The notes under the pieces were generated by a model. It saw nothing but the letters and a program-made list of their open reading frames with translations, was not told the DNA's origin and searched no databases. 64,000 nucleotides of DNA from positions 1,554,501-1,618,500 of the forward strand of contig NZ_CP076620.1 of assembly GCF_020911725.1 (NCBI RefSeq), in the 5' to 3' direction. Shown one piece after another: positions 37,276 to 47,364 of the stretch. The number at the start of each line of letters is the position of its first letter. Position 1 is the stretch's first letter. The translations under genes and the position numbers were made by a program. The DNA is from Clostridium cadaveris (GTDB lineage: Bacteria; Bacillota; Clostridia; Clostridiales; Clostridiaceae).

Positions 37276-37785
37276 ATGTTTCGTGTAAAATATTTTCAGT
37301 ACATGAATGTATATGATAATAAAGGAAAGTATCTTGGTTTTATAAAGGATATAGCAATAAATTATCATAAAAGCAGAGTAATTGGTTTTAAACTAAGTTC
37401 AAAAGGTATTTTTTCAAAAGAAAGATATATATTATCGGAAGATATAATTGCGATGAACGAAAAAGTCATAGTCACTAAGTCTATAAAAGACAAATTTCTA
37501 TGTTTCAGTGATATAAAATCTTTAGATATAATAGACTCATCTGGTGGGATTGTAGGAGTGCTGGAAGATTTGATAATAGATCTTGGAGATTACTCCATCA
37601 AAGGGATAGTAGCAAATCCAGGTATATTAATTAAGATGATGAGAGGAAAAGAGATAATTTTAATAACTGAAACTATATTAGGAGATTACAGCATAGCTTA
37701 TTTTGGAGATAGAAATAAAGTTAAACTGGTTTCCTTAAGCACTAAAGAGTTAGGAGAACATAATGATGAAAAAACCGTGGATTAA
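37276..37785 (+). CDS. PRC-barrel domain protein
   Basis: A 169-aa soluble protein with two PRC-barrel-like repeats: VYDNKGKYLGFIKDIAINYHKSRVIGFKL at about residues 12-40 and LDIIDSSGGIVGVLEDLIIDLGDYSIKGIV at about 82-112. PRC barrels often bind RNA or cell-envelope partners. It overlaps the following AI-2E-family permease gene by about 20 bases, so the two are co-expressed and possibly act together. An AGGGTGGG ribosome binding site precedes the ATG. The biochemical role is unknown. Confidence 0.78.
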   Translation: MFRVKYFQYMNVYDNKGKYLGFIKDIAINYHKSRVIGFKLSSKGIFSKERYILSEDIIAMNEKVIVTKSIKDKFLCFSDIKSLDIIDSSGGIVGVLEDLIIDLGDYSIKGIVANPGILIKMMRGKEIILITETILGDYSIAYFGDRNKVKLVSLSTKELGEHNDEKTVD

Positions 37786-38785
37786 GTTTGCATTAAAAGC
37801 TTTTTTAATTGCAGCATTAATTTTTATTATTTATAGACTTATGAATATAAGGATAATAAAAGATGTAGTATCTATGATTTTTATATCATTTCTGCTTTCA
37901 TATGTTTTAAAACCAATACAAGAATTTTTATATAAAAAGGGTATCAACAAAAAGGCATCAGCTATAATTTTAATTTTAAGCATAATTGGAATAATAGCAG
38001 GATTCGTAATTTATTTTGTTCCAATTGTACTTAAAGAAGGAGAACATTTTTATGAGTCATTAGAAGATATAAAAAATAGCATGAGCTATATGTATTCTAC
38101 GATTATGGAAAAAAATAAGTTTTTCATGTATTTAAATGGGGAGTTGGAGTATAGAGTAAGAAGTTTTACAAATTCTCTTTTGCTGAAGGTTTTAGATGGA
38201 GTAGTGAGTTTTGGAGAAAATGTATTATCCTTTGCTGTAGTACCTGTACTTTCTTATTATTTCTTAGGAGAAGGAGAATTTTTTTATAACAAGTTCATGC
38301 TTCTAATACCTAGAACTAAAAGAACGGCTACGAGAAATATTTTTAATGATATAGACAAAATATTATCTAGATATGTAGCCAGTCAATTTTTACTGAGTAT
38401 ACTCATAGGGGGACTTACTTTCATAGTTCTTATATCATTAAAAGTAGATTTTCCTATAATATTATCAGTAATAAATGGCATAGCAAATATAATTCCATAC
38501 TTTGGACCTATAATAGGTGCTGTTCCGCCTATTCTTATGGCATTACTTATATCTCCATCAAAGGCATTATGGGTAACAGTACTTCTTTTAATAATACAGC
38601 AGATTGAAGGTAACATATTATCACCTAAAATAATAGGAGACAGCATTTCTATGCATCCTATAATTGTAATAATTCTTTTAATCCTTGGAGGAAAAATAGG
38701 AGGATTTACAGGAATGGTTTTGGCAGTGCCTTTGGGAGTAGTTATAAAGATAATATATGAGGATGTAAATTATTATTTGTTTTAA
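37763..38785 (+). CDS. AI-2E/PerM-family membrane transporter
   Basis: A 340-aa membrane protein with about seven to eight hydrophobic segments. The family signatures FISFLLSYVLKPIQEFLYKKGI, a loop with charged residues, and GIANIIPYFGPIIGAVPPILMALL followed by QQIEGNILSPKIIGDSISMHPI are clear. Members export or exchange small molecules or ions across the membrane; the AI-2 transport assigned to a few does not extend to all. Two adjacent ATGs (37763, 37766) share one TAGGAG site. It overlaps the PRC-barrel gene. Confidence 0.85.
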   Translation: MMKKPWIKFALKAFLIAALIFIIYRLMNIRIIKDVVSMIFISFLLSYVLKPIQEFLYKKGINKKASAIILILSIIGIIAGFVIYFVPIVLKEGEHFYESLEDIKNSMSYMYSTIMEKNKFFMYLNGELEYRVRSFTNSLLLKVLDGVVSFGENVLSFAVVPVLSYYFLGEGEFFYNKFMLLIPRTKRTATRNIFNDIDKILSRYVASQFLLSILIGGLTFIVLISLKVDFPIILSVINGIANIIPYFGPIIGAVPPILMALLISPSKALWVTVLLLIIQQIEGNILSPKIIGDSISMHPIIVIILLILGGKIGGFTGMVLAVPLGVVIKIIYEDVNYYLF

Positions 38786-38825
38786 ATTTTTTAGAGAAAT
38801 TAAAAATTATTATTTATCTAATTCC

Positions 38826-38854
38826 TTGACATAAGTTTAATAATACCATATAAT
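38826..38854 (+). promoter_or_regulatory. Consensus sigma-A promoter of the alaS T-box operon
   Basis: Perfect TTGACA (38826-38831), a 17-bp spacer and perfect TATAAT (38849-38854). Transcription should start near 38861, just ahead of the T-box leader. Confidence 0.9.
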
Positions 38855-38860
38855 TTGCCT

Positions 38861-39068
38861 ATGAGAATTTAATATTCAGTGATGATGAGAAGGAGTAAAG
38901 TCATTATTCATTTTCAGAGAGGAAGCGGTTGGTGTGAGCTTCTAAGAATGTGATTTGAAGGCTATCTTTGAACTGTTAACTTAAGAGATGGATATTTTAT
39001 ATTCATGAATTAGGGTGGTACCACGGAATAATGCTTTCGTCCCTTGTGCTAGGGATGAGGGCTTTTTT
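38861..39068 (+). ncRNA. T-box leader (alanine-specific) controlling alaS
   Basis: The leader has the distal stem I block AGAGAGGAAGCGGTTGGTGT (from 38917), a specifier region GAAGGCTATCTTTGAAC with GCT at 38961-38963 (alanine codon), and the T-box TAGGGTGGTACCACGG (39011-39026) with the UGGU bulge that meets the uncharged tRNA end. A terminator follows: GCTTTCGTCCCT (39033-39044) pairs with AGGGATGAGGGC (39051-39062), then TTTTTT. Uncharged tRNA-Ala should stabilise the antiterminator and turn on alaS. Specifier and downstream gene agree. Confidence 0.93.
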
Positions 39069-39121
39069 ATATTTTATTAGAATTTTATATGAATTCAAAT
39101 GTGCAATTAGGAGGAATAAAC

Positions 39122-41755
39122 ATGAAAACAATGGGATTAAATGAGTTAAGAGAAGCATACTTAAGTTTTTTTGAATCAAAGCAACATCTTAGAATGCCTA
39201 GTTTTTCTTTAGTGCCTAAGGATGACAAAGGTCTTCTTTTAATAAACGCAGGTATGGCACCATTAAAGCCTTATTTTACTGGACTAAAAACACCACCAAG
39301 CAAGAGGGTTACTACATGTCAAAAGTGTGTAAGAACTATAGACATAGATAATGTAGGATATACTTCAAGACATGCTACTTTATTTGAAATGTTAGGAAAC
39401 TTCTCTTTTGGAGATTACTTCAAAAAAGAAATAATTCCATGGGCTTGGGAGTTTGTAACAGAGGTTTTGCAAATTCCAAAGGATAAATTATATGTGACTA
39501 TTCATTTAAACGATGATGAAGCTTATGAGATATGGACAACGAAGACTGATGTTGATCCTAAGAGAATATTTAGATTAGGAGCAGATAACTTCTGGGAAAT
39601 CGGAGTTGGACCTTGTGGACCTTGTTCAGAGATTCATTATGATAAGGGTGCTGGAAAGATAACAACATCAGAGGAGTTTGAAAAAGCTTCGGATGCAGAT
39701 AAGATAGTTGAGTTCTGGAATTTAGTATTTACTCAATTTGATAAGGACGAAGAGGGAAACTATAATAAGCTAGCACATCCAAACATAGATACAGGAATGG
39801 GTCTTGAAAGAATCGCAACAATAATGCAAGGTGTTGAATCAATCTTTGATATAGATACTGTTAAGAGCATAGTTGAAGGTGTTACAGATGTTGCAAAGAT
39901 CCCTTATGGCAAAGATAAGACTAGTGATATCTCTATAAGAATAATAGCAGACCATATAAAAGCTGTAGCATTCCTAATAGGAGATGATGTACTGCCTTCA
40001 AATGAAGGAAGAGGTTATGTTTTAAGAAGACTTCTAAGAAGAGCTGCTAGACATGGAAGACTTTTGGGAATAAAGGGAATATTCCTTAAAGATTTAGTAG
40101 ATAAGGTAATAGAAAACTACGGAAATGCTTATCCAGAACTTAAAGAAAAAACTGACTATATAAAGAAAATAATAGGTCTTGAAGAAGAAAGATTTAACGA
40201 AACAATAGACGGCGGTATGGATATATTAAAGGGGTATATAGAAGAGCTTAAAGAAAATAAGGAAAATGTCCTATCAGGAGAAAAGGCATTTAAACTTTAT
40301 GACACTTATGGATTTCCTCTAGAACTTACAGAAGAGATAGCAAAAGAGGAAAATATAAAAGTTGATTTAGACGGATTTAAGAAAGAGATGGAACTTCAAA
40401 AGAAGAGAGCTAGAGAAGCTAGAGAAGAAAATACCTATATGGGTGGAGAAGATTCCATTGCAAATAAGATTTCAGAGGATATAAAGACAGTATTTACTGG
40501 TTATAGCGAAACAGAATCAAAAGGAATAGTGAAAGCTATAATAAGCGAAGATTCCTTTGTAAACTCAGTAAATGAGGGGGAAGCCATAGTAGTCACTGAT
40601 AAAACTCCTTTCTACGCAGAAATGGGAGGTCAGATAGGTGATACTGGTATGATTTTTAGAGATGGATTTAAAGCAGAAGTCGTAGACTGCAAAAAGAATA
40701 TAAATGGAAAGATAATGCATTTTGTAAGAGTCTTAGAAGGAACTTTAAACTTAGATGAAGAAGTCACTTTAACTGTAAACTCTAAAAGAAGAAATTCAAT
40801 ATGCAAAAACCATAGTGCAACTCACATGCTTCACGAAGCACTAAAGGAAGTTTTAGGCTCTCACGTAAACCAAAGTGGTTCTTATGTTAACGAAGAAAGA
40901 TTGAGATTTGACTTTACTCATTTTTCACCAGTTACTGCTTCTGAAATAGAAAAAATAGAAATTTTAGTAAATGATAAAATAATGGAAGCATATAATGTAA
41001 ATACAGATGTAATGTCAATAGAAGAAGCTAAATCATCTGGAGCAATAGCATTATTTGATGATAAATATAAAGATGAAGTTAGGGTTGTATCAATAGGAAG
41101 TTTCAGCAAAGAGCTTTGTGGAGGTACTCACGTTAGAAATTCAGGACAAATAGGATTATTTAAGATATTATCTGAAACTGGAGTAGCTGCTGGCATAAGA
41201 AGAATAGAAGCTGTAACAGGAATAAATGCTATACGTGAAATGGAATCAAAGAATGAGCTTTTAAAGGAAGCTGCAAAAGCATTAAAGTGTACAGAAAAAG
41301 ATATACTAACAAAGGTTTCAGCAAACTTAAACGAATTAAAAGAGAAAGATAAAGAAATAAATACTCTTAAATCTAAGCTTATAAAAGGCGTAGAAGATGA
41401 AATCTTAAAAGAAGCTAAAGATATAAAAGGAACAAAATGTGTTACTTACTCTTTAGAAAATATAGATGGAAACGCATTAAGGGATATAGGAGATAAAGTT
41501 AAAGATAAGCTTGGAGAAGGTGTTATAGTTCTTGCTTCAACTAAAGACGGAAAAGTTAACTTTGTAGCAATGGCTACTAAAAATGCTGTAGCTAATGGAG
41601 CTCATGCTGGAAAGATAATAAAAGAGGTTGCCAAAGTAGCTGGCGGCGGCGGTGGCGGAAGACCAGATATGGCTCAAGCTGGTGGAAAATTACCTGAGAA
41701 AATTCAAGAAGCATTAAAGAAAGTCCCAGAAGTATTAGAAACTTTATTAAAGTAG
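39122..41755 (+). CDS. alaS: Alanyl-tRNA synthetase
   Basis: An 877-aa class II synthetase that charges tRNA-Ala. In order: the aminoacylation domain (motif 1 and 2 with [14 protein letters not shown] and [20 protein letters not shown]), the tRNA-recognition region ([21 protein letters not shown] split), the editing domain with zinc ligands HSATHMLH and CGGTH, and a C-terminal DHHA1 domain rich in glycine ([15 protein letters not shown]). ATG 39122 was chosen with AGGAGG seven bases upstream; an earlier in-frame ATG has none. It is controlled by the T-box leader. Confidence 0.97.
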   Translation: MKTMGLNELREAYLSFFESKQHLRMPSFSLVPKDDKGLLLINAGMAPLKPYFTGLKTPPSKRVTTCQKCVRTIDIDNVGYTSRHATLFEMLGNFSFGDYFKKEIIPWAWEFVTEVLQIPKDKLYVTIHLNDDEAYEIWTTKTDVDPKRIFRLGADNFWEIGVGPCGPCSEIHYDKGAGKITTSEEFEKASDADKIVEFWNLVFTQFDKDEEGNYNKLAHPNIDTGMGLERIATIMQGVESIFDIDTVKSIVEGVTDVAKIPYGKDKTSDISIRIIADHIKAVAFLIGDDVLPSNEGRGYVLRRLLRRAARHGRLLGIKGIFLKDLVDKVIENYGNAYPELKEKTDYIKKIIGLEEERFNETIDGGMDILKGYIEELKENKENVLSGEKAFKLYDTYGFPLELTEEIAKEENIKVDLDGFKKEMELQKKRAREAREENTYMGGEDSIANKISEDIKTVFTGYSETESKGIVKAIISEDSFVNSVNEGEAIVVTDKTPFYAEMGGQIGDTGMIFRDGFKAEVVDCKKNINGKIMHFVRVLEGTLNLDEEVTLTVNSKRRNSICKNHSATHMLHEALKEVLGSHVNQSGSYVNEERLRFDFTHFSPVTASEIEKIEILVNDKIMEAYNVNTDVMSIEEAKSSGAIALFDDKYKDEVRVVSIGSFSKELCGGTHVRNSGQIGLFKILSETGVAAGIRRIEAVTGINAIREMESKNELLKEAAKALKCTEKDILTKVSANLNELKEKDKEINTLKSKLIKGVEDEILKEAKDIKGTKCVTYSLENIDGNALRDIGDKVKDKLGEGVIVLASTKDGKVNFVAMATKNAVANGAHAGKIIKEVAKVAGGGGGGRPDMAQAGGKLPEKIQEALKKVPEVLETLLK

Positions 41756-41879
41756 ATATATACAATTTTGTATTTATGATTTATAATAAATACAAAGAAA
41801 CAATTAAAACACTAGAATAAGTTCTGACATATAGGTTATACTATAAAGGGATGACTACTTAAATGCTAAAATATTGTGC

Positions 41880-41911
41880 AAGGGGGTGAAGCTGCTATTG
41901 CAGCCACGCTT
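41880..41911 (+). promoter_or_regulatory. Hairpin-spaced Shine-Dalgarno of ireB
   Basis: AAGGGGGTGA (41880-41889) lies 22 bases before the expected ATG, too far for normal initiation. The gap contains GCTGC TATT GCAGC (41891-41904), a perfect 5-bp tetraloop hairpin, which would shorten the effective spacing to about eight bases. The alternative is initiation at an in-frame ATT (41897). Confidence 0.4.
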
Positions 41912-42163
41912 ATGAATAATGACAATACAATGCAATTTGATTTTAGTAGAGATAAAAAGGATTTGACAAAAACTATCTTAACAGATGTATACGAATCTTT
42001 AATAGAAAAAGGATATAATCCTGTAAATCAATTAGTTGGTTATTTGATTTCAGGCGATCCAACATACATTACTAACTACAATGGTGCGAGGGCCTTAGTT
42101 AGAAAGCTTGAAAGAGATGAAATTCTTGAAGAAGTTTTAAAATCTTATTTAGGAATAAAGTAA
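41912..42163 (+). CDS. ireB: IreB family protein (YrzL/UPF0297)
   Basis: An 83-aa protein of the IreB/YrzL family; in Enterococcus, IreB is a target of the Ser/Thr kinase IreK and affects cephalosporin resistance. NTMQFDFS near the start and [29 protein letters not shown] are diagnostic. It precedes ruvX and the DUF1292 gene, the conserved Firmicute order yrzL-yrrK-yrzB. The ATG gives a family-typical N-terminus but has an oddly distant ribosome binding site; the frame remains open up to a GTG at 41876. A terminator follows, so ruvX has a separate promoter. Confidence 0.88.
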   Translation: MNNDNTMQFDFSRDKKDLTKTILTDVYESLIEKGYNPVNQLVGYLISGDPTYITNYNGARALVRKLERDEILEEVLKSYLGIK

Positions 42164-42164
42164 A

Positions 42165-42190
42165 AGGTGCCCTATTTGGGCACCTTTTTA
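42165..42190 (+). terminator. Terminator after ireB
   Basis: GGTGCCC (42165-42171) pairs with GGGCACC (42177-42183) around TATTT, extended by flanking AAAA/TTTT, followed by a T-run. Confidence 0.92.
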
Positions 42191-42299
42191 TTTAACATAG
42201 AAAATATAGTGAAAACTTTTATAATAAAAATACATAATATAGGTACAATAGAAATATACGATATGTGAATAGCTAATAAATTTTAAAGGAGTATATTTA

Positions 42300-42713
42300 A
42301 TGCGGATTTTAGGACTAGATGTAGGTGACAGAACCATAGGTGTTGCAATAAGCGACCCATTAGGATTTACAGCACAGGGAATAACTACAATAAGAAGAAA
42401 AAGTCTTCAATATGATTTAGATGAATTGAAAAAAATATGTGATGAATATTCAGTAGAAGTAATATTATTAGGATTACCTAAGAATATGAATGGAACTATA
42501 GGGCCTCAAGGAGAAAAAGTTCTTGAATTTTGTGAAAAATTAAAAGAATTTTTAGGACTCCCTATAGAGATGTGGGATGAAAGACTAACAACTGTTGCAG
42601 CTACGAGAGCTATGTTAGAAGCGGATATGTCTAGAGCTAAGAGAAAAAAGATTGTTGATAAGATGGCAGCAACTTATATTTTACAAGGATATCTTGATAG
42701 AATTTCAAAATAG
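42300..42713 (+). CDS. ruvX: Holliday-junction resolvase-like RNase H-fold protein (YqgF/RuvX)
   Basis: A 137-aa RNase H-fold nuclease. [18 protein letters not shown] gives the first catalytic Asp, [13 protein letters not shown] the second strand and [15 protein letters not shown] plus [19 protein letters not shown] the final acidic site. Members are linked to 16S rRNA 5' maturation and to Holliday-junction cleavage; which applies here is not decided. AAAGGAG precedes the ATG and the DUF1292 gene follows 22 bp later. Confidence 0.92.
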   Translation: MRILGLDVGDRTIGVAISDPLGFTAQGITTIRRKSLQYDLDELKKICDEYSVEVILLGLPKNMNGTIGPQGEKVLEFCEKLKEFLGLPIEMWDERLTTVAATRAMLEADMSRAKRKKIVDKMAATYILQGYLDRISK

Positions 42714-42735
42714 AAAAATAGAAGGAGAGAAAAAG

Positions 42736-42993
42736 ATGGAAAATAACGTTGACACAATTGTTTTATTAGATGAAGATGGTAATGAGGTGGAATTTACTGT
42801 AGAAGCAAAATTTGACATAGAAGGAAATGAATATGTTATAGTAGTAGCAGAAGGTGAAGAAGACGCTGTTGCTTTAAAGATAACAGAAGATGAAGAAGGA
42901 AATGACCTTTTAATACCAGTTGACGATGAAGGAGAATTCGCTTTAGTAAGTGAAGCTTACGAAGCTCTTTTTGAAGAAGGATATATGAATTAG
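42736..42993 (+). CDS. DUF1292 family protein (YrzB-like)
   Basis: An 85-aa very acidic protein with the DUF1292 pattern TIVLLDEDGNEVEFTVEAKFDIEGNEYVIV, then ITEDEEGNDLLIPVDDEGEF. Its function is unknown; it is consistently found beside ruvX and ireB in Firmicutes. ATG 42736 follows GAAGGAGAG; a longer frame overlapping ruvX is unsupported. Confidence 0.88.
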   Translation: MENNVDTIVLLDEDGNEVEFTVEAKFDIEGNEYVIVVAEGEEDAVALKITEDEEGNDLLIPVDDEGEFALVSEAYEALFEEGYMN

Positions 42994-43021
42994 TTTATTA
43001 TAGAATGGAGTTGTTTAATCC

Positions 43022-43471
43022 ATGAGAAAGGCATCTTCTTTAGTAAATATAAATAAATTAAAAGAGGATTTAAAAAATAAAGGATATAAGCTTACCCCTC
43101 AAAGAAGATCTATTGTGGATACAATAATAGAAAATGAAGGAAGTCACCTTACTGTAGAGGAAATCTATGATAAGGTTAAAATACAATGTCCAGAAATAGG
43201 ACTCGCAACTGTTTATAGGACTGTTATGCTATTAGAGGAAATGGGTATAGTATACAAGTTAGATTTAGACGATGGGTGTAGTAGATATGAATTGGTTCAC
43301 GAAGATGAGTTGCATAGGCATCATCATTTGATTTGTACAAAGTGTGGAAAGGTGATTGAGGTTGAAGGAGATCTTTTAGAGAATCTGGAAGCTAAAATAG
43401 AAAAACAATACAATTTTAAAATTAATGATCATAGTGTTAAGTTTTTTGGGATTTGTGAGAATTGTAAATAA
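43022..43471 (+). CDS. Fur-family metalloregulator
   Basis: A 149-aa Fur superfamily repressor. The DNA-binding part contains KLTPQRRSIVDTIIENEGSHLTVEEIYDKV and IGLATVYRTVMLLEEMGIV. The metal-sensing part has HRHHHLICTKCGKVIEV, and the closing FFGICENCK supplies a second CxxC, so a structural Cys4 zinc site is expected. Fur, Zur and PerR cannot be told apart with confidence. It closes the ireB-ruvX-DUF1292 group. GGAG lies 11 bases before the ATG. Confidence 0.9.
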   Translation: MRKASSLVNINKLKEDLKNKGYKLTPQRRSIVDTIIENEGSHLTVEEIYDKVKIQCPEIGLATVYRTVMLLEEMGIVYKLDLDDGCSRYELVHEDELHRHHHLICTKCGKVIEVEGDLLENLEAKIEKQYNFKINDHSVKFFGICENCK

Positions 43472-43611
43472 ATTGATAGCGATTATTACACTTGAATAAT
43501 AGCTTAAGCAATTAAAAAGCAATATAGACCATTCAAGATGAGAGGAATGAGCCATAAGAGTATCATTATAGGAAAACTTAGTTAAAGCACTATATATAAG
43601 GAGGGTAGTAT

Positions 43612-45279
43612 ATGAAGAAGGAAAAAGAAAAGATAAAGATTATCCCTCTAGGTGGTTTAAATGAAATTGGCAAAAACATGACAGCCATTGAATATAAAGA
43701 GGAAATAATAGTAATAGACTGCGGATTAAAGTTCCCTGATGAAGATATGTTCGGAATAGATATAGTAATACCTGATGTATCTTATCTTATAAAAAATAAA
43801 GAAAAGGTTAAAGGGATATTTTTCACACATGGACACGAAGACCATATAGGAGCCCTTCCATATATACTAAAACAAATCAATGTACCAATTTATGGAACGA
43901 AATTGACTTTAGGGTTAATTGAAACAAAACTTAAGGAGCATGGATTATTGACTACTACAGAGTCACATCTTGTTAAACCAAGAGATATAATAAAACTTAC
44001 ATCCATGTCTGTCGAGTTTATAAAAACTAATCACAGTATAGCGGATTCAGTAGCTATTGCTGTACACACTCCATTAGGAGTTATACTACACACCGGAGAT
44101 TTTAAGGTAGACTATACACCAATTGATGGAGAGAGAGCTGATTTTGCTAGATTTGCAGAACTAGGTAAAAAAGGCGTTCTTGTAATGATGGCAGATAGTA
44201 CTAACGTTGAAAGACCAGGATATACAATGTCTGAGAGAACAGTAGGCGAAACCTTTGAAAATATATTTGGAAAATCCAAAGGTAGAATAATAGTTGCTAC
44301 CTTTGCATCAAATGTTCACAGAATTCAACAAGTAATAACTGCAGCTGAGAAATATGGAAGAAAAGTTGCGGTATCTGGAAGAAGCATGGAGAATAACGTA
44401 AATGTTGCCTTGGAACTTGGTTATTTAACTGCAGAGAAGGATACACTTATAAATATAGACTCTATAAATAAGTACAATCCAGAGCACATGATTATAATAA
44501 CTACAGGAAGCCAGGGAGAACCGATGTCAGCCCTTTCAAGAATGGCTGCATCAGAGCACAGAAAAGTCTCTATAAATGAAGGAGATACAGTTATAATATC
44601 AGCAAGTCCTATTCAAGGAAATGAGAAGCTTATATCAAAGGTAATAAACCAGCTTTTCAAAAAAGGTGCAGATGTAATATATTCAGCATTAGCTGATGTA
44701 CACGTTTCAGGTCATGCATGTCAAGAAGAATTAAAACTTATGCATTCTCTTGTCAAACCTAAATTCTTCATCCCAGTTCACGGAGAGTATAGACATTTAA
44801 AGCAACATGGCGAACTCGCTGTAAGACTTGGTATGGATCCTAAAAACATTGTAATAATGGATAATGGTGATGTAGTTGAGCTTTCAAGAAATAGCATAAG
44901 AAAAAATGGCTCCGTAGTAGCAGGTCAAGTATTTGTAGATGGTTTAGGTGTTGGAGATGTAGGAAATATAGTTCTTAGAGATAGAAAGCATCTTTCCCAA
45001 GACGGAATACTTACAGTAGTTGTTACTATAGAGAGAGAAAGCGGTTCTGTAATAGCTGGACCGGATATAATATCTAGAGGCTTTGTATACGTAAGAGAAT
45101 CAGAAGATCTTATGGGAGAAGCTAGAGAAGTAGTTAAAGAGGCTTTAAGAGAATGTGAAAATAAGAAAATAACTGATTGGTCTACAATGAAATCACTTAT
45201 AAAAGAAGACCTTAGAATTTTCTTATATGAAAAAACTAAGCGAAAACCAATGATACTTCCTATAATAATGGAGATATAA
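43612..45279 (+). CDS. rnjA: Ribonuclease J
   Basis: A 555-aa metallo-beta-lactamase/beta-CASP nuclease with 5'-3' exonuclease and endonuclease activity in mRNA decay and rRNA maturation. The zinc site is THGHEDHIGALPYI, with HTGDFKVDYTP and a later HVSGHACQEELKLM and PVHGEYRHL. TTGSQGEPMSALSRMA is typical of RNase J. AAGGAGGG lies before the ATG, after a 140-bp leader with imperfect hairpins. rnjA or rnjB cannot be decided because only one copy is visible. Confidence 0.95.
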   Translation: MKKEKEKIKIIPLGGLNEIGKNMTAIEYKEEIIVIDCGLKFPDEDMFGIDIVIPDVSYLIKNKEKVKGIFFTHGHEDHIGALPYILKQINVPIYGTKLTLGLIETKLKEHGLLTTTESHLVKPRDIIKLTSMSVEFIKTNHSIADSVAIAVHTPLGVILHTGDFKVDYTPIDGERADFARFAELGKKGVLVMMADSTNVERPGYTMSERTVGETFENIFGKSKGRIIVATFASNVHRIQQVITAAEKYGRKVAVSGRSMENNVNVALELGYLTAEKDTLINIDSINKYNPEHMIIITTGSQGEPMSALSRMAASEHRKVSINEGDTVIISASPIQGNEKLISKVINQLFKKGADVIYSALADVHVSGHACQEELKLMHSLVKPKFFIPVHGEYRHLKQHGELAVRLGMDPKNIVIMDNGDVVELSRNSIRKNGSVVAGQVFVDGLGVGDVGNIVLRDRKHLSQDGILTVVVTIERESGSVIAGPDIISRGFVYVRESEDLMGEAREVVKEALRECENKKITDWSTMKSLIKEDLRIFLYEKTKRKPMILPIIMEI

Positions 45280-45394
45280 ATTTAAAAAAATTTTTATGGA
45301 AGAAGTAGAAATTGTTTCATTAAAAAGTTGAATTTATTATTGAAATTATTACTAAGGACAGAATCTTAGAGAAATAGACTTAAAAATACTTAAG

Positions 45395-45423
45395 TTGACT
45401 TTTTTATTATGAAAGTTTACAAT
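45395..45423 (+). promoter_or_regulatory. Candidate sigma-A promoter of typA
   Basis: TTGACT (45395-45400), a 17-bp spacer and TACAAT (45418-45423), 101 bp before the typA ATG. Transcription would start near 45430. Confidence 0.6.
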
Positions 45424-45449
45424 AAAGTATAGTAATGACCGAAAGATAG

Positions 45450-45480
45450 AATTGGATACTTGCGTATCCAATTTTATTTT
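45450..45480 (+). terminator. Attenuator-like terminator in the typA leader
   Basis: AATTGGATAC (45450-45459) pairs perfectly with GTATCCAATT (45464-45473) around TTGC, followed by TTTATTTT. It lies about 25 bases after the candidate transcription start of typA, so it could attenuate typA; alternatively it only ends rnjA transcription. Confidence 0.8.
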
Positions 45481-45523
45481 GAATTTTTATGTAATAATAA
45501 CTTATAAACATTGGAGGAATAAG

Positions 45524-47341
45524 ATGAGTTTAGACGTAAGAGAAAATATAAGAAATATAGCAATAATTGCACACGTTGACCATGGTAAGACTACATTAGT
45601 TGATGCTATGCTTAAACAAAGTCATATATTTAGAAGCAATGAAAAGGTACAAGAAAGAGTAATGGACTCTAATGATCTTGAAAAAGAAAGAGGTATAACA
45701 ATACTTTCTAAGAATACTGCAGTAATGCATAATGGAGTAAAGATTAATATAATAGATACACCAGGCCACGCTGACTTTGGTGGAGAAGTAGAACGTGTAC
45801 TTAAAATGGTTGATAGTGTTCTTTTAGTTGTAGATGCTTATGAAGGGGCTATGCCACAGACAAAATTTGTTTTAAAGAAAGCTTTAGAACTTGGATTAAA
45901 GCCAATAGTAGTAATCAATAAAGTAGATAGAAAAGATGGAAGACCAGAAGAAGTTATAGATGAAATCTTTGATTTATTCTTAGAGCTTGGAGCTGATGAT
46001 GAGCAGTTGGACTTCCCTATAGTCTATGCTTCAGCTAGAGAAGGATTTGCAAAGCTTGAACTTGAGGATGAAAACATAAATATGGATCCTCTATTCAAGA
46101 CAATAATAGAAAAGGTTGACCCACCAAAGGGATATATGAATGAGCCTCTACAAATGCTTGCTACAACTTTAGATTCTACAGAGTATGTAGGAAGAATTGC
46201 TGTAGGTAAGATTGAAAGAGGAACTATAAAGAAGAATCAACAGGTTGTTATAATGTCAAAAGATGGTAACAAGCCTGCTAAGATTTCTAACTTATATGTG
46301 TATGATGGACTTAAGAGAGTTGAAACAGATGAAGCTTCATTAGGAGATATAGTAGCAGTAAGTGGTATTGGTGAAATAAACATTGGAGATACTATAGCAG
46401 ATGCATTAAATCCAGAAGCACTTCCATTTGTAGAAATAGATGAACCTACTTTAAGCATGAATTTTATGGTTAATAACTCTCCATTTGCAGGACGCGAAGG
46501 TGATTTTGTTACATCAAGACACTTAAGAGATAGATTATTAAAAGAGTTAGAAACTAACGTAAGTTTAAAAGTTGATGAACTTTCTCCAGATTGCTTTAAA
46601 GTAAGTGGAAGAGGAGAACTTCACTTATCAGTTTTAATAGAAACTATGAGAAGAGAAGGATATGAGTTCCAAGTATCAAAAGCAAGCGTAATATACAAAG
46701 AAGAAAATGGAAAGAGATTAGAACCAATTGAGTACTTAACTATAGATGTACCTGAAGAATTCATGGGACCTGTTATGGAAAAGCTTGGACCTAGAAAAGC
46801 AGAGATGGTTAATATGACTTCTGCTAACAATGGATATACTAGATTAGAATTCAAGATACCAGCAAGAGGACTTATTGGATTTAGAAATGAATTTTTAACT
46901 GATACAAAGGGAAATGGTATAATGAATCATGTATTCTGCGATTATGAGCCATTTAAAGGAGAAATTCCTGAAAGATCAAGAGGATCATTAGTAGTATTTG
47001 AATCAGGAACTGCTATAACTTATGGTTTATTTAATGCTCAAGAAAGAGGAACATTATTTATAGAACCAGGAACTGAAGTTTATGCAGGAATGGTAGCAGG
47101 AGAATGTTCAAGAGCTGATGATATAGAAGTAAATATTTGTAAGAAGAAGCACTTAAGTAATACAAGATCATCAGGTGCAGATGATGCTTTAAAACTAACA
47201 CCAGTAACTGTTATGTCTCTAGAACAAAGCTTAGAATTTGTTAGAGCTGATGAATTAGTTGAAGTAACACCTAAGAGCATAAGACTAAGAAAAACATTAT
47301 TAGATCCAACTGAAAGAAAGAGAGCAGCTATTAGAAAATAG
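45524..47341 (+). CDS. typA: Translational GTPase TypA/BipA
   Basis: A 605-aa ribosome-associated GTPase of the EF-G type, involved in ribosome assembly and stress or cold adaptation. G1 is [11 protein letters not shown]2 RGITI, G3 [16 protein letters not shown] and G4 NKVDR, followed by EF-Tu-like domain 2, EF-G III and V domains and the TypA-specific C-terminus ([16 protein letters not shown]). ATG 45524 has TTGGAGGA upstream; a longer frame reads through the leader hairpin and is not real. Confidence 0.96.
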   Translation: MSLDVRENIRNIAIIAHVDHGKTTLVDAMLKQSHIFRSNEKVQERVMDSNDLEKERGITILSKNTAVMHNGVKINIIDTPGHADFGGEVERVLKMVDSVLLVVDAYEGAMPQTKFVLKKALELGLKPIVVINKVDRKDGRPEEVIDEIFDLFLELGADDEQLDFPIVYASAREGFAKLELEDENINMDPLFKTIIEKVDPPKGYMNEPLQMLATTLDSTEYVGRIAVGKIERGTIKKNQQVVIMSKDGNKPAKISNLYVYDGLKRVETDEASLGDIVAVSGIGEINIGDTIADALNPEALPFVEIDEPTLSMNFMVNNSPFAGREGDFVTSRHLRDRLLKELETNVSLKVDELSPDCFKVSGRGELHLSVLIETMRREGYEFQVSKASVIYKEENGKRLEPIEYLTIDVPEEFMGPVMEKLGPRKAEMVNMTSANNGYTRLEFKIPARGLIGFRNEFLTDTKGNGIMNHVFCDYEPFKGEIPERSRGSLVVFESGTAITYGLFNAQERGTLFIEPGTEVYAGMVAGECSRADDIEVNICKKKHLSNTRSSGADDALKLTPVTVMSLEQSLEFVRADELVEVTPKSIRLRKTLLDPTERKRAAIRK

Positions 47342-47364
47342 TTATTTGAGGAGCGGGGGAGCTT

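Noticed and set aside
45452-45523. N-terminal extension of TypA reading through the leader
   Set aside because: It would translate the terminator hairpin; TypA proteins begin near the [11 protein letters not shown] segment, and that ATG has a good ribosome binding site.
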